64,000 nt of DNA from Muricomes sp049840515 (GTDB taxonomy: Bacteria > Bacillota > Clostridia > Lachnospirales > Lachnospiraceae): contig JASGKW010000009.1 in assembly GCA_049840515.1 (NCBI GenBank), positions 310,001 to 374,000 on the forward strand, read 5' to 3'. The translations under genes and the position numbers were made by a program. Positions within the stretch are counted from its first letter, which is position 1. Each line of letters begins with the position of its first letter. Under the pieces are notes generated by a model. The model was not told where the DNA came from and did no database searches. It saw only the letters and a program-made list of their open reading frames with translations. This document shows positions 37,002 through 46,700 of the stretch, piece by piece.

Positions 37002-37778
37002 CTAGAAACATGTAAATGCGCCGTCTACTACGATGTCAGAACCTGTTGTGAAGCTGCTTGTGTCTCCTGCAAGGTATACACATATAGACTGCAGTTCTTC
37101 TGGTTTTCCAAGTCTTCCCATTGGCGCCATCGCATTCCACTGTTCAATCAATGGAACAAGATGTGGTGCATTGCTGATTAATTCAGTTCCAATATATCCG
37201 GGGCTGATGCAATTTACACGAACCCCTTTCTTAGCCCACTCTACTGCGAGAGATTTTGTCAGCATGATAACTCCTGCTTTAGAAGCGTTGTATGCACACT
37301 GTGGCTGAGGTACATTTACAATGTGGCCTGACATGGATGCTGTGTTAATGATAGAGCCGCCTCCATGTGCCAGCATATATTTTCCGGCTGCGGTAGCAGT
37401 AAGGAAAACACCTGACAGGTTAATATCTATAACTTTTTTCCACTGCTCGTAAGTCATTTCTTCTGCCGGTACGTTGATGCAGATTCCTGCGTTGCAGAAT
37501 GCTGCTTCCAGTCCTCCGAGCTTAGAAACTACAGTTTCAATCATAGCATCTACCTGCTCTGGGTTTGTTACATCTGTCTGGATTGCAATTACTTTTCGTC
37601 CAGTCTTCTCTGCAAGTTCTTGTGCTGTTTTCTGTGACTCCTGAATGTCTACATCCACGATAGCGAGGTCTGCTCCTGCCTCAGCAAATGCAGTTGCCAC
37701 ACTTTTACCAATTCCTCTGGCTCCTCCTGTCACAAAAATGCGCTTTCCATCTAGTCTCATGTTTTCAATAATACCCAC
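37002..37778 (-). CDS. Short-chain dehydrogenase/reductase
   Basis: An SDR of 258 residues of the gluconate/ribitol/sorbose dehydrogenase type. The cofactor motif TGGARGIGKS lies at about residues 17-26. The aspartate in AIVDVD suggests NAD(H) preference. The catalytic Ser, Tyr and Lys appear in NTASMSG and AYNASKAG. I use the GTG start at 37778 with AAGGAG upstream; an internal ATG at 37760 is possible. It lies between polyol dehydrogenase 2 and the sugar-binding protein gene. A perfect inverted repeat precedes it. Confidence 0.9.
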   Translation of the reverse strand: MGIIENMRLDGKRIFVTGGARGIGKSVATAFAEAGADLAIVDVDIQESQKTAQELAEKTGRKVIAIQTDVTNPEQVDAMIETVVSKLGGLEAAFCNAGICINVPAEEMTYEQWKKVIDINLSGVFLTATAAGKYMLAHGGGSIINTASMSGHIVNVPQPQCAYNASKAGVIMLTKSLAVEWAKKGVRVNCISPGYIGTELISNAPHLVPLIEQWNAMAPMGRLGKPEELQSICVYLAGDTSSFTTGSDIVVDGAFTCF

Positions 37779-37795
37779 TGCTTTTCGCTCCTTCC

Positions 37796-37838
37796 GTTTA
37801 AAGTGTAACCTGCTGTACAGGCCTGTTACACTTTAAAC
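37796..37838. promoter_or_regulatory. Perfect inverted repeat in the SDR 5' leader, likely operator
   Basis: GTTTAAAGTGTAAC (37796-37809) is the exact reverse complement of 37825-37838, around a 15-base centre that itself contains the palindrome CTGTACAG. It lies 17 bases from the SDR start codon and downstream of a predicted promoter, a placement suited to a repressor roadblock. The half-site TTACACTTTA also occurs upstream of ROK regulator 2. Confidence 0.75.
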
Positions 37839-37885
37839 AATCAATTTAATAAAACTATTTTATAAAATAAGTTTCACTTTTATTA

Positions 37886-37913
37886 ATTATAGTTCTTTCT
37901 CCAAATTGTGCAA
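37886..37913 (-). promoter_or_regulatory. Promoter of the SDR-ABC operon
   Basis: On the minus strand TTGCAC (37908-37913) and TATAAT (37886-37891) are 16 bases apart. It lies between dehydrogenase 2 and the SDR gene and would give an SDR leader of about 100 bases that includes the inverted repeat. Confidence 0.6.
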
Positions 37914-37974
37914 GTCTTAAAAACAGACAAATATTATTTTATTTTTTTGTGTATTTTCACTAAAGAGCTTCCAA

Positions 37975-39024
37975 TTATTCCCCTATCTTTACAACTGCTT
38001 TTACAATTCTTGCCTTGTCTTTGACGCTCTCATCCATAGCTCTCTGGATATCATTGAAGTCAAAAATGTGCGTAGCAATCCCTTTCAGATTCACTTTGCC
38101 TTCTGCAACAGCTTCAATTGCCATTGGGTAAATGTGACGGTATCTGAATACAGTCTTGAAGGTAACTTCCTTGTCAAGTGCAAGGCTCATGGAAAGATTC
38201 ATCTTGCCGCTCTTGCCATATCCTACGAGAACAATATTGGAGCCTTTTCTAACCACTTCAATTGCCTGATTTGTGGTAATCTCTGTTCCGGCTGTTTCAA
38301 TAGCCAGGTCAAATCCTTCTCCGCCTGTGATTCTCTTTGTGGCCTCAATCACGTCTTCCTCTTTTGCGTTAATAACACCTGTCGCACCAAGCTCCATAGC
38401 TTTCTCAAGACGTTTTTCCATAATATCTACTACATAAACCTTAGAAACTCCGCATGCCTTCAATGCCATCATGGACACCAGCCCAATACAGCCTGCGCCG
38501 AATACAACAGCACACTGTCCCGCATGAGCATCTCCCTGACGTGCAGCATGGAATCCTACAGATAAAGGCTCTATCAATGCACCTTCCAGAGTACTCATAT
38601 TCTCAGGAAGTTTAAAGCAGAGTGATTCCGGATGTGCAACATATTCCTGAAATACTCCGTCAACCGGAGGTGTGGCGAAGAAAACAACATCAGGACAAAG
38701 GTTATATTTTCCTTCCCGGCAAAACTTGCATTTTCCGCATGTTTTTCCCGGCTCCAGGGCAACTTTATCGCCCACCTTCAGATGTTTGACATTCTTACCT
38801 GCTTCAACAACAACTCCCCCTGGCTCATGTCCCAGCACAAAAGGAGGCTCCACAATATAATTTCCGATTCCGCCATGCTCATAGTAGTGCATATCGCTTC
38901 CGCAGATACCTACATACTCTAATTTGACCAGAACCTCTTCATCCTCAGGTACAGGAATTGGTCTTGTTGTATATCCCATCTCTCCAATTCCGTTCATAAC
39001 TGCTACTTTCATTTTGCCGTCCAT
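37975..39024 (-). CDS. Zinc-dependent polyol dehydrogenase (sorbitol/xylitol type) (2)
   Basis: An NAD-dependent MDR enzyme of 349 residues resembling L-iditol/xylitol dehydrogenases. Catalytic zinc ligands are seen in GICGSDMHYYEHG and LGHEPGG plus the Glu in LIEPLSVGFHA. Structural zinc cysteines lie in KTCGKCKFCREGKYNLC. The nucleotide motif is VFGAGCIGLV (about residue 172). GGAGATAA precedes the ATG. It lies 57 bases downstream of ROK regulator 2 and upstream of the SDR. It would interconvert a polyol and a ketose. Confidence 0.9.
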   Translation of the reverse strand: MDGKMKVAVMNGIGEMGYTTRPIPVPEDEEVLVKLEYVGICGSDMHYYEHGGIGNYIVEPPFVLGHEPGGVVVEAGKNVKHLKVGDKVALEPGKTCGKCKFCREGKYNLCPDVVFFATPPVDGVFQEYVAHPESLCFKLPENMSTLEGALIEPLSVGFHAARQGDAHAGQCAVVFGAGCIGLVSMMALKACGVSKVYVVDIMEKRLEKAMELGATGVINAKEEDVIEATKRITGGEGFDLAIETAGTEITTNQAIEVVRKGSNIVLVGYGKSGKMNLSMSLALDKEVTFKTVFRYRHIYPMAIEAVAEGKVNLKGIATHIFDFNDIQRAMDESVKDKARIVKAVVKIGE

Positions 39025-39081
39025 AGTTTTTATCTCCTTCCAAATATGCCTTAAAAATATACGTTATATCGTTAATATAAG

Positions 39082-40254
39082 TTAAATGCTTCTCATAAAT
39101 TCTTCGATGTAAAATATTGCTGCTCCTAATGCCGAGGCTTCATTTTGAAATGTGCAGACAGATATATAATCTCCTGCCCCCTCAAAAATATTCCTCCTGG
39201 CAACACGCTCGCGCAATTCGCCGATATATGGTTTCATGCAGCTTCCCACATACCCTCCAAGAATTACCTCGCAGTCAAAACACATTCTGAGGTTATCCAC
39301 CGCAATGGATAAATTATCCAGATATGTGTCCCACACCTGTTTTGTTCTGGGATTTCCCTTATTCAGTTCCACAAAAAACTGCTGAAGACTGCCGTCTGTC
39401 TCTTCCGACAGGCGCAGTGCGGAACAGTAAGCGTCCACACATCCTTTTTTCCCGCAATAACAAGTGTCCCCACCGGGATGTATTGTCATATGCCCGAATT
39501 CTCCGCTGTGCCAGTGATTGCCTATGTACATGTTTTCAAATACACACCCTGAATAATCCGGGCGTTCTGAATAATCGGATGCATTCTGGAATACAATGGC
39601 CCCTCCCACGGTATTGCTCAGTGAGAGATAAACCAGATTCTCCTTGGGGCAGCCGGATACCCACTCTGACGCCGCTGCCGCACTGGCATCATTAATCAGC
39701 GTACAGGGATAGGGAATATAACGTGAAAACTCATCTCCCGGCACATCATAAAGCTTTAATGCCCGGGAATAGGTAATGTGATTTCTCTGCATGTCCACAA
39801 TGGAGGGAATAGAAATTCCAACTCCCGCTATCTTTTTTCTGTCCACCTTCTCTTTATCAATAAATTCTTCCAAAACTCTCCCCAGGGTCTTAAAATAATG
39901 ATCTTCAAAAACAAATTTTTCTCTGAGCCGTACACGTGCCTTTATTGTTTTGGTCAGGTCCGTGAGGACAATCCCAATATGATTCTGTGTAATCTCGACC
40001 CCCAATGCACACCGGATATCTTTCACTATCGCAAGTGCCTTGGCTTTTCTTCCTCCGGTCGACTTAAATTCTCCGACCTCCAGAAGAACTCCTGCCTGAC
40101 TCAGCTCCCTTACAATCTGGAGAACCGTAGGGCCGCTCATGCTTAATGCAGCAGCAACCTCAGGCATTGATATTTTTTCTTTGCTGTTGATATAACGGAA
40201 GACCTGGTTTCTGTTTGACTTTTTTATTTCTGAGTTGTTTCTGCTTTTTCTCAT
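39082..40254 (-). CDS. ROK-family transcriptional regulator (2)
   Basis: A regulator of 390 residues with an N-terminal winged helix (SMPEVAAALSMSGPTVLQIV, about residues 29-48) and a ROK domain. The zinc motif is present (GEFGHMTIHPGG then TCYCGKKGC), as is the TLINDASAAAASEW segment with the conserved Asp. It is a paralogue of ROK regulator 1, and both start with RNN/KNRQ-type basic N-termini. It is immediately upstream of polyol dehydrogenase 2. A dyad with ACACTTTA/TAAAGTGT half-sites lies in its own 5' region. Confidence 0.9.
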   Translation of the reverse strand: MRKSRNNSEIKKSNRNQVFRYINSKEKISMPEVAAALSMSGPTVLQIVRELSQAGVLLEVGEFKSTGGRKAKALAIVKDIRCALGVEITQNHIGIVLTDLTKTIKARVRLREKFVFEDHYFKTLGRVLEEFIDKEKVDRKKIAGVGISIPSIVDMQRNHITYSRALKLYDVPGDEFSRYIPYPCTLINDASAAAASEWVSGCPKENLVYLSLSNTVGGAIVFQNASDYSERPDYSGCVFENMYIGNHWHSGEFGHMTIHPGGDTCYCGKKGCVDAYCSALRLSEETDGSLQQFFVELNKGNPRTKQVWDTYLDNLSIAVDNLRMCFDCEVILGGYVGSCMKPYIGELRERVARRNIFEGAGDYISVCTFQNEASALGAAIFYIEEFMRSI

Positions 40255-40292
40255 GACGACTTCTTTTCTGTTGTTCTGGGATTCGCAAATTC

Positions 40293-40323
40293 TTACACTT
40301 TACTAAAATGTCTAATAAAGTGT
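40293..40323. promoter_or_regulatory. Dyad upstream of ROK regulator 2, likely operator
   Basis: ACACTTTA (40295-40302) and TAAAGTGT (40316-40323) form a dyad about 40-70 bases before the ROK 2 start. TTACACTTTA is shared with the perfect inverted repeat upstream of the SDR gene, although the half-sites face the other way. Shared half-sites suggest one regulator for both. Confidence 0.55.
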
Positions 40324-40412
40324 CCGTGATAATAAAATACCATATTTTATACAAACTTATCAATAATTTTGTTGATTCTATTTCAAAACTGTCACTTTTC
40401 ACAGTTTCTCAT

Positions 40413-41486
40413 TCAAATTTTCAGTAACTTTGCCACAGCATAATTTCCATAAGGTGTTGACACACTGATTCGGGGCCAATTCTGTGTATCTGTCAGAGTG
40501 ATAATTTTTCCATCTTCCAGAATTGTTGTCTCCTCACATTTCGTCCCCAAAATCGTCGGATTCCATGCATATGCCTGGTTTTCATGCATAACCGCACTCA
40601 TTCCCGGCAGAGCAATCCACTCTCTGCACTGGTATCCGGTAGGACCTCCCTGGTGATGGGATTTCCACTCGTCCTCCCAGCCCGCATCCCGGTACAGCCC
40701 CTTCACACGCTCAAAATATTCCCCGTATGAGAGACCCTCCTTCATCATGGTCTGCATGCAGGCAAAAATATACTGTGTTTTTTTATAGCGCTCTTCTATT
40801 TCCTCCGGGATATCGTCAAAATATACAATTCTGGTCATGCTGATATTTAATCCGTATTTTTCACCGCCCAGCACAACAAGAAGACTCTTCTCCACAGGTT
40901 TATCTGTTGGAAGAGGATGCCGGTAACTTAAAATCCTGGAATCTGCCCCCACAAGTACACAATCTGGGCTAATCCCTTTTTCAAAGCACATGCCTTTGAG
41001 GCGGGCCGCAATTTCCTTTTCCGTCTGACCCGGTTTTGCATTGAGGCAGACATTCTCCACAATCTCCGCACACTCTCTGCCTATTTGCTTATAACGCGAT
41101 TTTTCTTCCTCAGATAAGACCATTCTGAGGGCTATCAAATCTTCCAGAACATTTGGAGTTCCCGCAATGCCTGTATCTGACACAAATGTTCCCTCAGATG
41201 CCATCTCTTTCAGTTTTTGTTCCACAGACTCATACCAGGGAACTTCTATCAAAGTTCCCTGTAAAGTGTTCTGCTCCGCGTTCATACGGGCAGCATCGCT
41301 ATTGTCGGCTACAAGTCTGATACAATCCTGAGTGATGACATAATAGGCGACCCCCTGAGGGCTGTTTGTCACCACATGATTCTCAGCCCCCTGGCTAATC
41401 CACGCATAGCTGTCTCTTCTGCCCAGAATCACGCCATCATAACTCTTCTGTCTCATCCACTCTCTAATTCTCTTCACCGTCTCCAT
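40413..41486 (-). CDS. M24 (aminopeptidase P-like) protein with degraded metal site
   Basis: A 357-residue protein with the creatinase-like N-terminal domain and the pita-bread M24 C-terminal domain. I start at the ATG at 41486, 13 bases after the preceding dehydrogenase ends. The usual metal ligands Asp-Asp-His-Glu-Glu are not kept: the segment corresponding to the two aspartates reads LGGEKYGLNISMTR, and the usual EPG region reads WNPTIL. A terminal Glu remains in CEETTIL. It is therefore probably not a metallopeptidase, and may be a metal-free hydrolase like creatinase or a binding protein. It lies in an apparent operon with dehydrogenase 3. Confidence 0.8.
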   Translation of the reverse strand: METVKRIREWMRQKSYDGVILGRRDSYAWISQGAENHVVTNSPQGVAYYVITQDCIRLVADNSDAARMNAEQNTLQGTLIEVPWYESVEQKLKEMASEGTFVSDTGIAGTPNVLEDLIALRMVLSEEEKSRYKQIGRECAEIVENVCLNAKPGQTEKEIAARLKGMCFEKGISPDCVLVGADSRILSYRHPLPTDKPVEKSLLVVLGGEKYGLNISMTRIVYFDDIPEEIEERYKKTQYIFACMQTMMKEGLSYGEYFERVKGLYRDAGWEDEWKSHHQGGPTGYQCREWIALPGMSAVMHENQAYAWNPTILGTKCEETTILEDGKIITLTDTQNWPRISVSTPYGNYAVAKLLKI

Positions 41487-41499
41487 ACAATACACCCTT

Positions 41500-42567
41500 C
41501 TACTCCATCTCGTGATTAATGCAAACCTTTCCTGTCTTTCCAGTTGCAAAAACTTCAAACGCTTTGTCCGTATCTTTCAGGGCAAACCTGTGTGTAATAA
41601 TTTCTGAGGGATGAATCTTTTTTCTGTCCAGAAGTTCAACCAGTTTCTCCATATTTGCCACAGAAGTTACCCAGGAACCATGAAGTGTAATATTTTTATG
41701 GAGGAGAAGAGGACTTGGCTCAAAAGTCACAGTGCCCTGCTCACCAAGGAAAACAACATTTCCCCACATTCTTGCGGCCTCCAGACACTGATGTCTTCCA
41801 ACACTGCTGCCGGAACAGTCCACTGCAACCTCCACACCTTTTCCGCCGGTAAGCTCCATAACCCTGGCAACTGCATCTTCGCCGCCCTGAACAATTTCAT
41901 CTGCCCCAACTCTCTTTGCCATCTCAAGACGTTCCGGGGAAATATCAACTCCGATAGTCTTAGCACCCAGTGCCTTAGAAAGCATGATTGCCGCCTGTCC
42001 CACGGGACCAAGCCCCATAACCATGACAACATCATTTCCAGAAACATTTGCACGCAGAAGTCCCTGATAAGCGGTTCCAAATCCGCAGGCTATCATGGCA
42101 CCATCCTCATAAGTGAGAAAATCCGGGAGATGGATACAGGTGCTGGCATCCGCCACCATATACTCTGCCAGCGCGCCGTCTCTCTGCCATCCATAGGCCC
42201 TGCGCTCTTCCTGCTGACAGTTGATAAAGAATCCTTTTCGGCACTCATCACAGTATCCGCAGCCCTGAATATGATAAACAGTCACTTTGTCGCCCACTTT
42301 AAGGTCTGACACGCCCTCACCTACAGCTACAACCTGTCCGCTGGGTTCATGTCCTGCAATTACGTTGTCATATCTGGCTCCGCCGGTCTTGTCTGTATGC
42401 TCATGGTAAATATATTTCAGATCGCTGCCGCACAGACTCGCTGCTTTCATTTTCAGAAGAACCTGTCCGTGACCTGCCAAAGGCACATCACACTCACATG
42501 CTTCCACCTTGTCACCTCCAGGCAGTTTCATTCCAAGCATCTTTTTAGGGATTTGATTATTATTCAT
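41500..42567 (-). CDS. Zinc-dependent MDR alcohol dehydrogenase (3)
   Basis: A 355-residue medium-chain dehydrogenase, the third in this locus. Catalytic zinc ligands are seen in SLCGSDLKY and AGHEPSG. Structural zinc cysteines appear in GCGYCDECRKGFFINC. The nucleotide motif is VMVMGLGPVGQ (about residue 175). I chose the ATG at 42567 because AGGAGG lies seven bases upstream. It is followed by the M24-like gene. A sugar-alcohol or secondary-alcohol substrate is likely; nothing in the sequence fixes it. Confidence 0.88.
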   Translation of the reverse strand: MNNNQIPKKMLGMKLPGGDKVEACECDVPLAGHGQVLLKMKAASLCGSDLKYIYHEHTDKTGGARYDNVIAGHEPSGQVVAVGEGVSDLKVGDKVTVYHIQGCGYCDECRKGFFINCQQEERRAYGWQRDGALAEYMVADASTCIHLPDFLTYEDGAMIACGFGTAYQGLLRANVSGNDVVMVMGLGPVGQAAIMLSKALGAKTIGVDISPERLEMAKRVGADEIVQGGEDAVARVMELTGGKGVEVAVDCSGSSVGRHQCLEAARMWGNVVFLGEQGTVTFEPSPLLLHKNITLHGSWVTSVANMEKLVELLDRKKIHPSEIITHRFALKDTDKAFEVFATGKTGKVCINHEME

Positions 42568-42646
42568 AGCTTTTCCTCCTGTAATTTTTTTGATGTTCAA
42601 AGTATATCATTGTTACATAGAAAACTGAATTTCATATGTTCTCTTT

Positions 42647-43546
42647 TCATGGATTATCTTGTAATGTGAAAAGATAATCCCCATTCTTATATTCCTTCGG
42701 AGATACCCCCACCATCTTCTTAAAAAGTCTGGAGAAATAATAGGGGTCGGTATATCCCAGCTTTGCGCTCACCTCATAGATATACATATCTGTGGAATCC
42801 AGAAGCTTGCACGCCTCCTGCATTTTCAGGTGAATAAAAAAATCCACCGGGGAACGCCCTGTCTGATTTTTGAAAATAGAGTTGAGATAACTTTTTGAGA
42901 GCTGAACCTCCTGGGAAATTTCCTCAAGTGTAAGCTGTCTTACAAGATTTTTGTACATGAAGCGTATAACCATCGTCACATGTTTATTCTGAACACTGCT
43001 TTCATCCACCTTCTCCCTGTAATAAACCTCCGATAAAATCAAGGACAGTACCTGGGATAAATAAATGAAATTACCCATGGTATAATTCCGGTCCAGAACT
43101 CTGAATATCAGGTTAAAAAAACCGGTCATACGATTCTCACTGTATTTAGAATCAATCTGGACTGCTCTGCACTCATCCAGGGGAAAATATTTGGTATTCT
43201 CCCCTTTAAAATGAACCCACAATATACTCCATGGATTATCGTTGTCCGCATAATACCGATGCCTCCGGCCCCTGGGAATACAAAAAGCCTCCGCCGCCTC
43301 CACAGCGTACTTCTTATTGTCTATCTCCACAGTCCCCTTCCCCTCAACACAATAAATCAAAATATATTGGTCCGCGCCCTCCTCCCTCTCCTTATAGTGA
43401 GTCTTAGCCTTGGGAAAGAATCCTACATCAGTAGGATAAAGAGCCTTGACAAGAGGATGCTCCATGTATTCCGCAAAAGACTCCGTCGGAATAACGATAT
43501 ATCTCTCATCTTTAAATCCATCCGATTTTCCATAAAATTCGTTCAC
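42647..43546 (-). CDS. AraC-family regulator with cupin domain
   Basis: A regulator of about 299 residues. The N-terminal AraC-binding cupin-like domain includes VEAAEAFCIPRGRRHRYYAD. The C-terminal pair of helix-turn-helix motifs includes LTLEEISQEVQLSKSYLNSI and SAKLGYTDPYYFSRLFKKMV. I use the GTG start at 43546, directly behind GGGAGGTGGAGA. It is divergent from the DUF5107-TPR gene (231-base gap) and upstream of dehydrogenase 3, so either may be its target. The frame is intact. Confidence 0.88.
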   Translation of the reverse strand: MNEFYGKSDGFKDERYIVIPTESFAEYMEHPLVKALYPTDVGFFPKAKTHYKEREEGADQYILIYCVEGKGTVEIDNKKYAVEAAEAFCIPRGRRHRYYADNDNPWSILWVHFKGENTKYFPLDECRAVQIDSKYSENRMTGFFNLIFRVLDRNYTMGNFIYLSQVLSLILSEVYYREKVDESSVQNKHVTMVIRFMYKNLVRQLTLEEISQEVQLSKSYLNSIFKNQTGRSPVDFFIHLKMQEACKLLDSTDMYIYEVSAKLGYTDPYYFSRLFKKMVGVSPKEYKNGDYLFTLQDNP

Positions 43547-43717
43547 TCTCCACCTCCCGCAAAGCCCCGGAACCGCACAGTCCCTTTCTGGTCTCACTAT
43601 ATCATTCCTGTGTAATATTGTCCATTTTTTTATAATTTATTACATTCAAACTCCACCTCCATTGTGTTACTCTAGACTTAAAGAATCAATATTGTCAGAA
43701 TTGCGTGAAAATGAACG

Positions 43718-43740
43718 TCAAAGGGGTCAGTCCCCTTTGA
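43718..43740. repeat. REP-like hairpin GGGGTCAGTCCCC, copy 1
   Basis: The arms TCAAAGGGG and CCCCTTTGA pair perfectly around TCAGT. A second copy differing by one base in the arms lies at 60774-60794. The core GGGGTCAGTCCCC recurs as a dispersed palindrome in many bacterial genomes. It sits in the AraC-DUF5107 intergenic region. Confidence 0.75.
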
Positions 43741-43776
43741 ACATCTCTCAAATTTTCCAGAGAAAGGAGTTACAAA

Positions 43777-46700
43777 ATGCAGAAAAATATTGTACGTGTT
43801 TGGGAGGAGACTATTACCATCCCCACATATCCGGTGTTCCCTCCGGAGAAAACCCCTCTCTTTCTTGAAAACAGGGCTTATCAGGGAAGTACCGGAAAGG
43901 TTTATCCTCTCCCTGTTACAGAGAAAATATCAGACCAGAAAAAGGATGTATCCTATCAGGCTGTTTTCCTTGAAAATGAGTATCTTTTTATTATGATTCT
44001 TCCCGAGCTGGGAGGACGCATTCAGCGTGCTTTGGATAAAACAAATCAGTATGATTTTGTCTACTATAATCATGTAATCAAGCCTGCCCTGGTTGGACTT
44101 ACGGGTCCCTGGATTTCAGGGGGAATTGAATTTAACTGGCCCCAGCATCACCGCCCCTCCACTTATTCTCCGGTGGACTTTTTCTACCAGGAGAATGAGG
44201 ACGGCTCAGCCAGCGTGTTTGTGGGCGAAATTGATAAAATGTACGGCACAAAGGGCATGGCTTCTTTTACCCTCTATCCAGGCAAGTCTTATATTGAGAT
44301 TAAGGGGCGTGTATTCAACCGCACAGACCTGCCCCAGACTTTCCTCTGGTGGGCAAACCCTGCTGTCCCGGTAAATGACCATACCCACTCTGTCTTCCCG
44401 CCGGACGTACATGCGGTGATGGACCACGGCAAGCGCGCAGTATCCACTTTCCCAATTGCCACAGGGGAATATTACAAATATGATTATTCCGCAGGGGTTG
44501 ATATTTCCTGCTACCGGAATATAGAAGTGCCCACCTCCTACATGGCAGCCCACTCTGATTATGATTTTATTGGCAATTTCGATGAGCAGAAAGATGCAGG
44601 ACTTCTCCATGTGGCAGACCACCATATTTCTCCCGGAAAGAAACAGTGGACCTGGGGGAACAGCGATTTTGGACAGGCATGGGACAGAAATCTGACAGAT
44701 GAGGACGGCCCTTACATTGAGTTGATGACCGGAGTATATACAGATAACCAGCCTGATTTTACCTGGTTGAAACCTTATGAAGAGAAAACATTTACTCAAT
44801 ATTTTATGCCTTATAAGCATGTCGGCCGGGTTAAAAATGCCACAAAAGATGCATCCTTGAACCTGGAACTTGATAATGGACGGTGTACTGTGAAAGCCTA
44901 CGCCTCCGGAGAATTTTCTAACGCTTCTATTACGGTAGAAAAAGACAAAGAAGTGCTGTTCTCAGCTACTTCAGACTTATCTCCAAACCAGTTTTATGAA
45001 GGCTTCTTTGATACAGACATGAAGGAACTTACCGGCTGTACAGTCAAGATTTGCGATGAAAATCAGAGAGAACTTGTATCTTACACAGAAAAAGCTCAGG
45101 AACTACAGCCCGCTCCAGACCCTGCGGAGGCGCTTCTCGCCCCTTCAGAGTTAAAATCTACAGAGGAAACTTTACCTGGCTGCAACTCACCTGGAACAGT
45201 ACCGCCATGCAACCTACCGCCCGGAGGATTATTATCTGGAAGGACTTCAAAGAGATGCAACAGACCTCAGATTAAATGACGGATACGGAATGCTGCTTTA
45301 CAAACAGGGACGTTTCCTTGAAAGCATCCCTTACTTCAGAAGAGCCATTGAGAAACAGACCTGGAAGAATCCCAACCCGGCATCCGGGGAAGCTTATTTC
45401 CATCTTGGCCTTGCTCTGGTTATGTGCGGAAATGAGGAGGACGCTTTTGATGCGTTTTATAAATCAGTGTGGTGCGCTGACACACAGAGCGGGGGCTTCT
45501 ACTGGCTCGCCTGCCTTTCCGCCCGCAGGGGAGAGTACCGCGAGGCTTTGGAATTTATCAATCAGTCCCTTGTGAGAAACTGGCACAATATGAAGGCACG
45601 CACCCTGAAGGCTGCGCTTCTTAGAATGCTGTGCCTTGATAATAAAACATTCATCCAGGAAAGCCTCGACATCGACCCCTTAGATTTCGGACTTCTTTAT
45701 GAACAAGGGCTTGCCCTCCAAGAGCAGGAAAGCTGGCTGAATCAAATGAGACTTCTGTCGCATAACTACCTTGTTCTGTCTCTGGACTACATGAAAGCAG
45801 GATTGTATGATGACGCTCTGGCAATTTTGTCAGAATGCCAGGACCCCTCCCCTCTAATCGCCTACTATCAGGGCTATGCGTGGGAGATGAAAAAAGATAG
45901 TTGTCAGGCTGAACTTTTTTATGCGGAGGGTGAGAAACGCGATTACAGCAAATGTTTTCCAAACCAGCCGGAAGAAATTCCAATTTTGGAGGGGGCTATC
46001 TGGGCACTCTCAAAAGCTCCAAGAGCACACTATTACCTTGGCTGCCTTCTCTATGACAAGAGACAGTACCAAAAGGCGGCACTACACTGGGAGCAGGCGC
46101 TTGCACAAGACCCGGACTTTGCTATGGCAAGCCGCAACCTGGCAATTTATTTCTACAACAAAGAAAATGACATTCCAAAAGCACTTGAATATATGAAAAA
46201 TGCCTTTGAGCTGGAACCCACATATTCTCGTTTTCTTCAGGAATATAACCAGCTTATGCAAAAAGCAGCGATATCCAACGAAGAACAGCTCAGCCTGTTA
46301 TCAGAGCATCTGGATCTGGTACAGTCCAGAGATGCCTTGTATGTGGAATACATTGGCCTTCTCAATCGGACCGGACAATATGATCTGGCGCTGGAGCACC
46401 TGTCTTCTCATCAGTTCCACCCGTGGGAGGGAGGCGAAGGCAAAGTAAGCGCACAGTACAGGTATGCTTTAATCCATAAGGCAATCCGTCTCATCGAAAG
46501 AGGGGATTATGACCAGGCTATCGGCCTGTTGGAGGATTCCAAGACATATCCCCACAACTTAGGCGAGGGAAAACTTCCGGGAACACAGGATGCCATGGCA
46601 GACTACTATATTGGAAAAGCTTATTTAGGAAAACAGGATTATGAAGCTTCAGACAAGTATTTCCACATGGCTGTACAAAAAAGAAGAAGCTCCCTCCAGT

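Noticed and set aside
43662..43868. A 68-codon plus-strand frame upstream of the DUF5107 gene.
   Set aside because: It runs through the REP-like hairpin and into the real gene in another frame, with no ribosome binding site.
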